Source: Arenicola marina (Eukaryota > Annelida > Polychaeta > Arenicolidae). Taken from it: a stretch of 64,000 nucleotides of DNA. The notes beneath the pieces are model-generated. The model saw only the letters and a list, made by a program, of their open reading frames with translations. It had not been told where the DNA came from and ran no database searches. This document shows, piece after piece, positions 1 to 12,398 of the stretch; the first letter of the stretch is position 1; each line of letters begins with the position of its first letter. The translations under genes and the position numbers were made by a program. The stretch is from positions 49,822,959 through 49,886,958 of the forward strand of contig OZ025252.1 in NCBI GenBank assembly GCA_964019135.1, read 5' to 3'.

Positions 1-2236
1 CCGAGGTGTGGACAGTGTGGACAGCCGAGGTATGGACAGTGTGGACAGTCGAGGTGTGGACAGTGTAGACAGCCGAGGTATGGGCAGTGTGGACAGTGTG
101 GACAGCCGAGGTGTGGACAGTGTGGACAGCCGAGGTATGGACAGTGTGGACAGTCGAGGTGTGGACAGTGTGGACAGTGTGGACAGCCGAGGTGTGGACA
201 GTGTGGACAGCCGAGGTATGCACAGTGCGGACAGCCGAGGTGTGGACAGTGTGGACAGCCGAGGGGTGGACAGCCGAGGTATGGGCAGTGCGGACAGCCG
301 AGGTATGGACAGTGTGGACAGTGTAGACAGCCGAGGTATGGGCAGTGTGGACAGTGTGGACAGCCGAGATGTGGACAGTGTGGACAGCCGAGGTATGGAC
401 AGTGTGGACAGTCGAGGTGTGGACAGTGTGGACAGCCGATGTGTGGACAGTGTGGACAGCCGAGGTATGGACAGTGTGGACAGCCGAGGTATGGACAGTG
501 CGGACAGCCGAGGTGTGGACAGTACGGACAGCCGTGGTGTGGACAGTACGGACAGCCGAGGTATGGACAGTGCGGATAGCCGAGGTGTGGACAGTGTGGA
601 CAGCCGAGGTGTGGACAGCCGAGGTATGGGCAGTGCGGACAGCCGAGGTGTGGACAGTGTAGACAGCCGAGGTATGGGCAGTGTGGACAGTGTGGACAGC
701 CGAGGTGTGGACAGTGTGGACAGCCGAGGTATGGACAGTGTGGACAGTCGAGGTGTGGACAGTGTGGACAGTGTGGACAGCCGAGGTGTGGACAGTGTGG
801 ACAGCCGAGGTATGGACAGTGTGGACAGCCGAGGTATGAACAGTGCGGACAGCCGTGGTGTGGACAGCCGAGGTATGGACAGTGCGGACAACCGAGGTGT
901 GGACAGTACGGACAGCCGAGGTGTGGACAGTGTAGACAGCCGAGGTGTGGACAGTGCGGACAGCCGAGGTGTGGACAGTGCGGAAAGCCGAGGTGTGGAC
1001 AGTGTAGACAGTCGAGGTATGGACAGTGCGGACAGCCGATGTATGGACAGTGCGGACAGCCGAGGTGTGGACAGTGTGGACAGCCGAGGTGTGGACAGTG
1101 TAGACAGCCGAGGTGTGGACAATGTGAACAGCCGTGGTGTGGACAGCCGAGGTATGGACAGTGCGGACAGCCGAGGTGTGGACAGTGTAGACAGCCGAGG
1201 TGTGGACAGCCGAGGTGTGGACAGCCGAGGTGTGGACATTGCGAACAGCCGAGGTTTGGACAGTGTGGAGAGCCGAGGTATGGACAGTGTGGACAACCGA
1301 GGTATGGACAGTGTGGACATCCGAGGTTTGGACATTGCGAACAGCCGAGGTTTGCACAGTGTGGAGAGCCGAGGTATGGACGGTGTGGACAACCGAGGTA
1401 TGGACAGTGCGGACAGTCGAGGTGTGGACAGTGTGGACAGCCGAGGTATGGACAGCGCGGACAGCCGAGGTGTGGACAGTGCGGACAGCCGAGGTGTGGA
1501 CAGTGTGAATAGCCGAGGTGTGGACAGTGTAGACAGCCGAGGTGTGGACAATGTGGACAGCGGAGGTGTGGACAGCCGAGGTGTCGACCGTGTGGACAGC
1601 CGAGGTGTGGACAGTGTGGACAGCCGAGGTGTGGACAGCCGAGGTGTGGACAGCCGAGGTGTGGACAGTGTGGACATCCGAGGTATGAACATTGCGGACA
1701 GCCGAGGTGTGGACAGTGTGGACAGCCGAGGTATGGACGGTGTGGACATCCGAGGTATGGACATTGAGGACAGCCGAGGTGTGGACAGTGTGGACAGCCG
1801 AGGTTTGGACATTGCGAACAGCCGAGGTTTGGACAGTGTGGAGAGCCGAGGTATGGACAGTGTGGACAACCGAGGTATGGACAGTGTGGACAGCCGAGGT
1901 ATGGACAGTGTGAATAGCCGAGGTGCGGACATTGGACAGCCGAGGTATGGACAGCGCGGACAGCCGAGGTGTGGACAGTGCGGACAGCCGAGGTGTGGAC
2001 AGTGCGGACAGCCGAGGTGTGGACAGTGTAGACAGCCGTGGTATGGACAGTGCGGACAGCCGATGTATGGACAGTGCGGACAGCCGAGGTGCGGACAGTG
2101 TGGAGAGCCGAGGTATGGACAGTGTGAACAGCCGATGTATGGACAGTGCGGACAGCCGAGGTATGGACAGTGCGGACAGCCGAGGTGTGGAGAGTGCGGA
2201 CAGCCGAGGTGTGGACAGTGTAGACAGCCGTGGTAG
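1..2236. repeat. Higher-order block, copy 1 of 3 (2236 bp)
   Basis: This block matches 15362-17597 at a constant offset of 15361 with only scattered substitutions (for example T at 440 against G in the other copy). It also matches 25090-27292, which is 33 bp shorter. A rare subunit with CACAGTGCGG starts at 221, 15582 and 25310 and anchors the alignment. All three copies end at the same TGGTAG stop-bearing variant. Confidence 0.85.
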
Positions 2237-4095
2237 GGACAGTGCGGACAGCCGATGTATGGACAGTGCGGACAGCCGAGGTGTGGACAGTGTGAACAGC
2301 CGAGGTGTGGACAGTGTAGACAGCCGAGGTGTGGACAATGTGGACAGCGGAGGTGTGGACAGCCGAGGTATGGACAGTGCGGACAGCCGAGGTGTGGACA
2401 GTGTAGACAGCCGAGGTGTGGACAGTGTGAATAGCCGAGGTGTGGACAGTGTAGACAGCCGAGGTGTGGACAATGTGGACAGCGGAGGTGTGGACAGCCG
2501 AGGTGTCGACCGTGTGGACAGCCGAGGTGTGGACAGTGTGGACAGCCGAGGTGTGGACAGCCGAGGTGTGGACAGCCGAGGTGTGGACAGTGTGGACATC
2601 CGAGGTATGAACATTGCGGACAGCCGAGGTGTGGACAGTGTGGACAGCCGAGGTATGGACGGTGTGGACATCCGAGGTATGGACATTGAGGACAGCCGAG
2701 GTGTGGACTGTGTGGACAGCCGAGATATGGACAGTGCGGACAGTCGAGGTGTGGACAGTGTGGACAGCCGAGGTATGGACATCGCGGACAGGCGAGGTGT
2801 GGACAGTGCGCACAGCCGAGGTGGGGACAGTGCGGACAGCCGAGGTGTGGACAGTGTAGACAGCCGAGGTATGGATAGTGCGGACAGCCGATGTATGGAC
2901 AGTGCGGACAGCCGAGGTGTGGACAGTGTGAATAGCCGAGGTGTGGACAGTGTAGACAGCCGAGGTGTGGACAATGTGGACAGCGGAGGTGTGGACAGCC
3001 GAGGTGTCGACCGTGTGGACAGCCGAGGTGTGGACAGTGTGGACAGCCGAGGTGTGGACAGCCGAGGTGTGGACAGCCGAGGTGTGGACAGTGTGGACAG
3101 CCGAGGTTTGGACATTGCGAACAGCCGAGGTTTGGACAGTGTGGAGAGCCGAGGTATGGACAGTGTGGACAACCGAGGTATGGACAGTGTGGACAGCCCA
3201 ACTATGGACAGTGTGGACAGCCGAGGTGTGGACATTGGACAGCCGAGGTATGGACAGCGCGGACAGCCAAGGTGTGGACAGTGCGGACAGCCGAGGTGTG
3301 GACAGTGGGACAGCCGAGGTGTGGACAGTGTAGACAGCCGTGGTATGGACAGTGCGGACAGCCGATGTATGGACAGTGCGGACAGCCGAGGTGTGGACAG
3401 TGTGGAGAGCCGAGGTATGGACAGTGTGAACAGCCGATGTATGGACAGTGCGGACAGCCGAGGTATGGACAGTGCGGACAGCCGAGGTGTGGACAGTGTA
3501 GACAGCCGTGGTAGGGACAGTGCGGACAGCCGATGTATGGACAGTGCGGACAGCCGAGGTGTGGACAGTGTGAACAGCCGAGGTGTGGACAGTGTAGACA
3601 GCCGAGGTGTGGACAATGTGGACAGCGGAGGTGTGGACAGCCGCGGTATGGACAGTGCGGACAGCCGAGGTTTGGACAGTGTAGACAGCCGAGGTGTGGA
3701 CAGCCGAGGTATGGACAGTGCGGACAGCCGAGGTGTGGACAACCGAGGTATAGACAGTGCGGACAGCCGAGATGTGGACAGTGGCGACATCTGAGTTGTG
3801 GACAGTGTGGACAGCCGATGCATGGACAGTGTTTACAACCGAGGTATGGACATTGTGGACAGTCGAGAGGTGGACAGTGTGGATAGCCGAGGTGTGGACA
3901 GTGTGGACAGCCGAGGTATGGACAGTGTGGACAGCCGAGGTATAGACAGCGCCTACAGCCGAGGTGTGGACAGTACGGACAGCCGAGGTGTGGACAGTGT
4001 AGACAGCCGAGGTATGGACAGTGCGGACAGCCCAGGTGTGGACAGTGCGGACAGCCGAGGTGTGGACAGTGTAGACAGCCGAGTTGTGGACAGTG

Positions 4096-5733
4096 TGGAC
4101 AGCCGAGGTGTGGACAGTGTAGACAGCCGAGGTGTGGACAATGTGAACAGCCGTGGTGTGGACAGCCGAGGTATGGACAGTGCGGACAGCCGAGGTTTGG
4201 ACAGTGTGGAGAGCCGAGGTATGGACGGTGTGGACAACCGAGGTATGGACAGTGCGGACAGTCGAGGTGTGGACAGTGTGGACAGCCGAGGTATGGACAG
4301 CGCGGACAGCCGAGGTGTGGACAGTGCGGACAGCCGAGGTGTGGACAGTGTGAATAGCCGAGGTGTGGACAGTGTAGACAGCCGAGGTGTGGACAATGTG
4401 GACAGCGGAGGTGTGGACAGCCGAGGTGTCGACCGTGTGGACAGCCGAGGTGTGGACAGTGTGGACAGCCGAGGTGTGGACAGCCGAGGTGTGGACAGCC
4501 GAGGTGTGGACAGTGTGGACATCCGAGGTATGAACATTGCGGACAGCCGAGGTGTGGACAGTGTGGACAGCCGAGGTATGGACGGTGTGGACATCCGAGG
4601 TATGGACATTGAGGACAGCCGAGGTGTGGACAGTGTGGACAGCCGAGATATGGACAGTGCGGACAGTCGAGGTGTGGACAGTGTGGACAGCCGAGGTATG
4701 GACAGTGCGGACAGCCGAGGTGTGGACAGTGTAGACAGCCGAGATGTGGACAGCCGAGGTATGGACAGTGCGGACAGCCGAGGTGTGGACAGTGTGGACA
4801 GCCGAGGTGTGGACACCCGAGGTATGGGCAGTGCGGACAGCCGAGGTGTGGACAGTGTAGACAGCCGAGGTATGGGCAGTGTGGACAGTGTGGACAGCCG
4901 AGGTGTGGACAGTGTGGACAGCCGAGGTGTGGACAGTGTAGACAGCCGAGGTGTGGACAATGTGAACAGCCGTGGTGTGGACAGCCGAGGTATGGACAGT
5001 GCGGACAGCCGAGGTTTGGACAGTGTGGAGAGCCGAGGTATGGACGGTGTGGACAACCGAGGTATGGACAGTGCGGACAGTCGAGGTGTGGACAGTGTGG
5101 ACAGCCGAGGTATGGACAGCGCGGACAGCCGAGGTGTGGACAGTGCGGACAGCCGAGGTGTGGACAGTGTGAATAGCCGAGGTGTGGACAGTGTAGACAG
5201 CCGAGGTGTGGACAATGTGGACAGCGGAGGTGTGGACAGCCGAGGTGTCGACCGTGTGGACAGCCGAGGTGTGGACAGTGTGGACAGCCGAGGTGTGGAC
5301 AGCCGAGGTGTGGACAGCCGAGGTGTGGACAGTGTGGACATCCGAGGTATGAACATTGCGGACAGCCGAGGTGTGGACAGTGTGGACAGCCGAGGTATGG
5401 ACGGTGTGGACATCCGAGGTATGGACATTGAGGACAGCCGAGGTGTGGACAGTGTGGACAGCCGAGATATGGACAGTGCGGACAGTCGAGGTGTGGACAG
5501 TGTGGACAGCCGAGGTATGGACAGTGCGGACAGCCGAGGTGTGGACAGTGTAGACAGCCGAGATGTGGACAGCCGAGGTATGGACAGTGCGGACAGCCGA
5601 GGTGTGGACAGTGTGGACAGCCGAGGTGTGGACACCCGAGGTATGGGCAGTGCGGACAGCCGAGGTGTGGACAGTGTAGACAGCCGAGGTATGGGCAGTG
5701 TGGACAGTGTGGACAGCCGAGGTGTGGACAGTG
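4096..5733. repeat. Tandem pair of 819-bp blocks
   Basis: Two consecutive blocks repeat at an offset of 819 bp. The same rare variants recur at 4153 and 4972, and at 4537 and 5356, including the AATGTGAACAGCCGTGG, GTCGACCGTGTGG and ATTGAGGACAGCC subunits. Borders are approximate because the flanks are the same minisatellite. Confidence 0.75.
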
Positions 5734-8700
5734 TGGACAGCCGAGGTATGGACAGTGTGGACAGTCGAGGTGTGGACAGCGTGGACAGTGTGGACAGCCG
5801 AGGTGTGGACAGTGTGGACAGCCGAGGTATGGACAGTGTAGACAGCCGAGGTATGGACAGTGCGGACAGCCGAGGTGTGGACAGTACGGACAGCCGTGGT
5901 GTGGACAGTACGGACAGCCGAGGTATGGACAGTGCGGACAGCCGAGGTGTGGACAGTGTGGACAGCCGAGGTGTGGACAGCCGAGGAATGGACAGTGTAG
6001 ACAGCCGAGGTATGGGCAGTGTGGACAGTGTGGACAGCCGAGGTGTGGAGAGTGTGGACAGCCGAGGTATGGTCAGTGTGGACAGTCGAGGTGCGGACAG
6101 TGTAGACAGCCGAGGTATGTGCAGTGTGGACAGTGTGGACAGCCGAGGTGTGGACAGTGTGGACAGCCGAGGTATGGACAGTGTGGACAGTCGATGTGTG
6201 GACAGTGTGGACAGTGTGGACAGCCGAGGTGTGGACAGTGTGGACAGCCGAGGTATGGACAGTGCGGACAGCCGAGGTGTGGACAGTGTGAACAGCCGAG
6301 GTGTGGAGAGGCGAGGTATGGACAGTGTGGACAACCGAGGTATGGACAGTGTGGACATCCGAGGTTTGGACATTGCGAACAGCCGAGGTTTGGACAGTGT
6401 GGAGAGCCGAGGTATGGACGGTGTGGACAACCGAGGTATGGACAGTGCGGACAGTCGAGGTGTGGACAGTGTGGACAGCCGAGGTATGGACAGCGCGGAC
6501 AGCCGAGGTGTGGACAGTGCGGACAGCCGAGGTGTGGACAGTGTGAATAACCGAGGTGTGGACAGTGTAGACAGCCGAGGTGTGGACAATGTGGACAGCG
6601 GAGGTGTGGACAGCCGAGGTGTCGACCGTGTGGACAGCCGAGGTGTGGACAGTGTGGACAGCCGAGGTGTGGACAGCCGAGGTGTGGACAGTGCGGACAG
6701 CCGAGGTGTGGACAGTGTGAATAGCCGAGGTGTGGACAGTGTAGACAGCCGAGGTGTGGACAATGTGGACAGCGGAGGTGTGGACAGCCGAGGTGTCGAC
6801 CGTGTGGACAGCCGAGGTGTGGACAGTGCGGACAGCCGAGGTGTGGACAGTGTGGACAGCCGAGGTGTGGACAGCCGAGGTATGGGCAGTGCGGACAGCC
6901 GAGGTGTGGACAGTGTAGACAGCCGAGGTATGGGCAGTGCGGACATTGGAGGTGTGGACAGTGTGGACAGCCGAGGTGTGGACAGCCGAGGTGTGGACAT
7001 TGCGAACAGCCGAGGTTTGGACAGTGTGGAGAGCCGAGGTATGGACAGTGTGGACAACCGAGGTATGGACAGTGTGGACATCCGAGGTTTGGACATTGCG
7101 AACAGCCGAGGTTTGGACAGTGTGGAGAGCCGAGGTATGGACGGTGTGGACAACCGAGGTATGGACAGTGCGGACAGTCGAGGTGTGGACAGTGTGGACA
7201 GCCGAGGTATGGACAGCGCGGACAGCCCAGGTGTGGACAGTGCGGACAGCCGAGGTGTGGACAGTGTAGACAGCCGAGTTGTGGACAGTGTGGACAGCCG
7301 AGGTGTGGACAGTGTAGACAGCCGAGGTGTGGACAATGTGAAAAGCCGTGGTGTGGACAGCCGAGGTATGGACAGTGCGGACAGCCGAGGTGTGGACAGT
7401 GTAGACAGCCGAGATGTGGACAGCCGAGGTATGGACAGTGCGGACAGCCGAGGTGTGGACAGTGTGGACAGCCGAGGTGTGGACACCCGAGGTATGGGCA
7501 GTGCGGACAGCCGAGGTGTGGACAGTGTAGACAGCCGAGGTATGGGCAGTGTGGACAGTGTGGACAGCCGAGGTGTGGACAGTGTGGACAGCCGAGGTAT
7601 GGACAGTGTGGACAGTCGAGGTGTCCACAGCGTGGACAGTGTGGACAGCCGAGGTGTGGACAGTGTGGACAGCCGAGGTATGGAAAGTGTGGACAGCCGA
7701 GGTATGGACAGTGCGGACAGCCGAGGTGTGGACAGTACGGACAGCCGTGGTGTGGACAGTACGGACAGCCGAGGTATGGACAGTGCGGACAGCCGAGGTG
7801 TGGACAGTGTGGACAGCCGAGGTGTGGACAGCCGAGGTATGGACAGTGTAGACAGCCGAGGTATGGGCAGTGTGGACAGTGTGGACAGCCGAGGTGTGGA
7901 GAGTGTGGACAGCCGAGGTATGGTCAGTGTGGACAGTCGAGGTGCGGACAGTGTAGACAGCCGAGGTATGTGCAGTGTGGACAGTGTGGACAGCCGAGGT
8001 GTGGACAGTGTGGACAGCCGAGGTATGGACAGTGTGGACAGTCGAGGTGTGGACAGTGTGGACAGTGTGGACAGCCGATGTGTGGACAGTGTGGACAGCC
8101 GAGGTATGGACAGTGCGGACAGCCGAGGTGTGGACAGTGTGGACAGCCGAGGTGTGGAGAGCCGAGGTATGGACAGTGTGGACAACCGAGGTATGGACAG
8201 TGTGGACATCCGAGGTTTGGACATTGCGAACAGCCGAGGTTTGGACAGTGTGGAGAGCCGAGGTATGGACGGTGTGGACAACCGAGGTATGGACAGTGCC
8301 GACAGTCGAGGTGTGGACAGTGTGGACAGCCGAGGTATGGACAGCGCGGACAGCCGAGGTGTGGACAGTGCGGACAGCCGAGGTGTGGACAGTGTGAATA
8401 ACCGAGGTGTGGACAGTGTAGACAGCCGAGGTGTGGACAATGTGGACAGCGGAGGTGTGGACAGCCGAGGTGTCGACCGTGTGGACAGCCGAGGTGTGGA
8501 CAGTGTGGACAGCCGAGGTGTGGACAGCCGAGGTGTGGACAGTGCGGACAGCCGAGGTGTGGACAGTGTGAATAGCCGAGGTGTGGACAGTGTAGACAGC
8601 CGAGGTGTGGACAATGTGGACAGCGGAGGTGTGGACAGCCGAGGTGCCGACCGTGTGGACAGCCGAGGTGTGGACAGTGCGGACAGCCGAGGTGTGGACA

Positions 8701-9231
8701 GTGTGGACAGCCGAGGTGTGGACAGCCGAGGTATGGGCAGTGCGGACAGCCGAGGTGTGGACAGTGTAGACAGCCGAGGTATGGGCAGTGCGGACATTGG
8801 AGGTGTGGACAGTGTGGACAGCCGAGGTGTGGACATTGCGAACAGCCGAGGTTTGGACAGTGTGGAGAGCCGAGGTATGGACAGTGTGGACAACCGAGGT
8901 ATGGACAGTGTGGACATCCGAGGTTTGGCCATTGCGAACAGCCGAGGTTTGGACAGTGTGGAGAGCCGAGGTATGGACGGTGTGGACAACCGAGGTGTGG
9001 ACAGTGCGGACAGTCGAGGTGTGGACAGTGTGGACAGCCGAGGTATGGACAGCGCGGACAGCCGAGGTGTGGACAGTGCGGACAGCCGAGGTGTGGACAG
9101 TGTGAATAGCCGAGGTGCGGACAGTGTAGACAGCCGAGGTGTGGACAATGTGGACAGCGGAGGTGTGGACAGCCGAGGTGTCGACCGTGTGGACAGCCGA
9201 GGTGTGGACAGTGTGGACAGCCGAGGTGTGG
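5530..9231. repeat. Tandem pair of about 1851-bp blocks
   Basis: Diagnostic subunits repeat 1851 bp apart: the CCGAGATGTGGACAGCC variant at about 5561 and 7412, the GGTATGTGCAGTGTGG variant at 6115 and 7966, and GCGGACATTGGAGG near 6938 and 8789. A 15-bp subunit is missing from the second copy near 8825, which changes the offset to 1836 further on. Outer borders are approximate. Confidence 0.75.
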
Positions 9232-9278
9232 ACAGCCGAGGTGTGGACAGCCGAGGTGTGGACAGTGTGGACATCCGA

Positions 9279-11564
9279 GGTATGAACATTGCGGACAGCC
9301 GAGGTGTGGACAGTGTGGACAGCCGAGGTATGGACGGTGTGGACATCCGAGGTATGGACATTGAGGACAGCCGAGGTGTGGACAGTGTGGACAGCCGAGA
9401 TATGGACAGTGCGGACAGTCGAGGTGTGGACAGTGTGGACAGCCGAGGTATGGACATCGCGGACAGCCGAGGTGTGGACAGTGCGCACAGCCGAGGTGGG
9501 GACAGTGCGGACAGCCGAGGTGTGGACAGTGTAGACAGCCGAGGTATGGATAGTGCGGACAGCCGATGTATGGACAGTGCGGACAGCCGAGGTGTGGACA
9601 GTGTGAATAGCCGAGGTGTGGACAGTGTAGACAGCCGAGGTGTGGACAATGTGGACAGCGGAGGTGTGGACAGCCGAGGTGTCGACCGTGTGGACAGCCG
9701 AGGTGTGGACAGTGTGGACAGCCGAGGTGTGAACAGCCGAGGTGTGGACAGCCGAGGTGTGGACAGTGTGGACATCCGAGGTATGAACATTGCGGACAGC
9801 CGAGGTGTGGACAGTGTGGACAGCCGAGGTTTGGACATTGCGAACAGCCGAGGTTTGGACAGTGTGGAGAGCCGAGGTATGGACAGTGTGGACAACCGAG
9901 GTATGGACAGTGTGGACAGCCCAACTATGGACAGTGTGGACAGCCGAGGTGTGGACATTGGACAGCCGAGGTATGGACAGCGCGGACAGCCAAGGTGTGG
10001 ACAGTGCGGACAGCCGAGGTGTGGACAGTGGGACAGCCGAGGTGTGGACAGTGTAGACAGCCGTGGTATGGACAGTGCGGACAGCCGATGTATGGACAGT
10101 GCGGACAGCCGAGGTGTGGACAGTGTAGACAGCCGTGGTAGGGACAGTGCGGACAGCCGATGTATGGACAGTGCGGACAGCCGAGGTGTGGACAGTGTGA
10201 ACAGCCGAGGTGTGGACAGTGTAGACAGCCGAGGTGTGGACAATGTGGACAGCGGAGGTGTGGACAGCCGCGGTATGGACAGTGCGGACAGCCGAGGTGT
10301 GGACAGTGTAGACAGCCGAGGTGTGGACAGCCGAGGTATGGACAGTGCGGACAGCCGAGGTGTGGACAACCGAGGTATAGACAGTGCGGACAGCCGAGAT
10401 GTGGACAGTGGCGACATCTGAGTTGTGGACAGTGCGGACAGCCGAGGTGTGGACAGTGTGGACAGCCGAGGTATGGACGGTGTGGACATCCGAGGTATGG
10501 ACATTGAGGACAGCCGAGGTGTGGACAGTGTGGACAGCCGAGATATGGACAGTGCGGACAGTCGAGGTGTGGACAGTGTGGACAGCCGAGGTATGGACAT
10601 CGCGGACAGCCGAGGTGTGGACAGTGCGCACAGCCGAGGTGGGGACAGTGCGGACAGCCGAGGTGTGGACAGTGTAGACAGCCGAGGTATGGATAGTGCG
10701 GACAGCCGATGTATGGACAGTGCGGACAGCCGAGGTGTGGACAGTGTGAATAGCCGAGGTGTGGACAGTGTAGACAGCCGAGGTGTGGACAATGTGGACA
10801 GCGGAGGTGTGGACAGCCGAGGTGTCGACCGTGTGGACAGCCGAGGTGTGGACAGTGTGGACAGCCGAGGTGTGAACAGCCGAGGTGTGGACAGCCGAGG
10901 TGTGGACAGTGTGGACATCCGAGGTATGAACATTGCGGACAGCCGAGGTGTGGACAGTGTGGACAGCCGAGGTTTGGACATTGCGAACAGCCGAGGTTTG
11001 GACAGTGTGGAGAGCCGAGGTATGGACAGTGTGGACAACCGAGGTATGGACAGTGTGGACAGCCCAACTATGGACAGTGTGGACAGCCGAGGTGTGGACA
11101 TTGGACAGCCGAGGTATGGACAGCGCGGACAGCCAAGGTGTGGACAGTGCGGACAGCCGAGGTGTGGACAGTGGGACAGCCGAGGTGTGGACAGTGTAGA
11201 CAGCCGTGGTATGGACAGTGCGGACAGCCGATGTATGGACAGTGCGGACAGCCGAGGTGTGGACAGTGTAGACAGCCGTGGTAGGGACAGTGCGGACAGC
11301 CGATGTATGGACAGTGCGGACAGCCGAGGTGTGGACAGTGTGAACAGCCGAGGTGTGGACAGTGTAGACAGCCGAGGTGTGGACAATGTGGACAGCGGAG
11401 GTGTGGACAGCCGCGGTATGGACAGTGCGGACAGCCGAGGTGTGGACAGTGTAGACAGCCGAGGTGTGGACAGCCGAGGTATGGACAGTGCGGACAGCCG
11501 AGGTGTGGACAACCGAGGTATAGACAGTGCGGACAGCCGAGATGTGGACAGTGGCGACATCTGA
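9279..11564. repeat. Tandem pair of 1143-bp blocks
   Basis: 9279-10421 and 10422-11564 are near-identical direct copies. Each ends in the GGCGACATCTGAGTTG landmark. The distinctive CCCAACTATGGACAG variant lies near 9921 in the first copy and 1143 bp later in the second. The length is a multiple of three, as expected for unequal exchange between 9/15-bp subunits. Confidence 0.8.
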
Positions 11565-12398
11565 GTTGTGGACAGTGTGGACAGCCGATGCATGGACAGT
11601 GTTTACAACCGAGGTATGGACATTGTGGACAGTCGAGAGGTGGACAGTGTGGATAGCCGAGGTGTGGACAGTGTGGACAGCCGAGGTATGGACAGTGTGG
11701 ACAGCCGAGGTATAGACAGCGCCTACAGCCGAGGTGTGGACAGTACGGACAGCCGAGGTGTGGACAGTGTAGACAGCCGAGGTATGGACAGTGCGGACAG
11801 CCCAGGTGTGGACAGTGCGGACAGCCGAGGTGTGGACATTGGACAACCGAGGTATGGACAGCGCGGACAGCCGAGGTGTGGACAGTGCGGACAGCCGAGG
11901 TGTGGACAGTGGGACAGCCGAGGTGTGGACAGTGTAGACACCCGTGGTATGGACAGTGCGGACAGCCGATGTATGGACAGTGCGGGCAGCCGAGGTCTGG
12001 ACAGTGTGGAGAGCCGAGGTATGGACAGTGTGAACAGCCGATGTATGGACAGTGCGGACAGCCGAGGTATGGACAGTGCGGACAGCCGAGGTGTGGACAG
12101 TGTAGACAGCCGTGGTAGGGACAGTGCGGACAGCCGATGTATGGACAGTGCGGACAGCCGGGGTGTGGATAGTGTGAACAGCCGAGGTGTGGACAGTGTA
12201 GACAGCCGAGGTGTGGACAATGTGGACAGCGGAGGTGTGGACAGCCGAGGTATGGACAGTGCGGACAGCCGAGGTGTGGACAGTGTAGACAGCCGAGGTG
12301 TGGACAGCCGAGGTATGGACAGTGCGGACAGCCGAGGTGTGGACAACCGAGGTATAGACAGTGCGGACAGCCGAGATGTGGACAGTGGCGACATCTGA
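11565..12398. repeat. 834-bp module, copy 1 of 3
   Basis: The module lies between two GACATCTGAGTTG landmarks and starts with the rare GATGCATGGACAGTGTTTAC variant. It recurs at 18472-19305 and 21230-22063, each exactly 834 bp long. The 18472 copy carries a TAG where the other two have TAT (near 18761). Confidence 0.85.

Noticed and set aside
3798..10421. 2207-codon + strand open frame (DSVDSRG repeats)
   Set aside because: Produced by 9/15-bp subunits. Overlapping frames on both strands are also open, there is no unique domain, signal peptide or splice context, and rare 7/8-bp subunits shift its frame.
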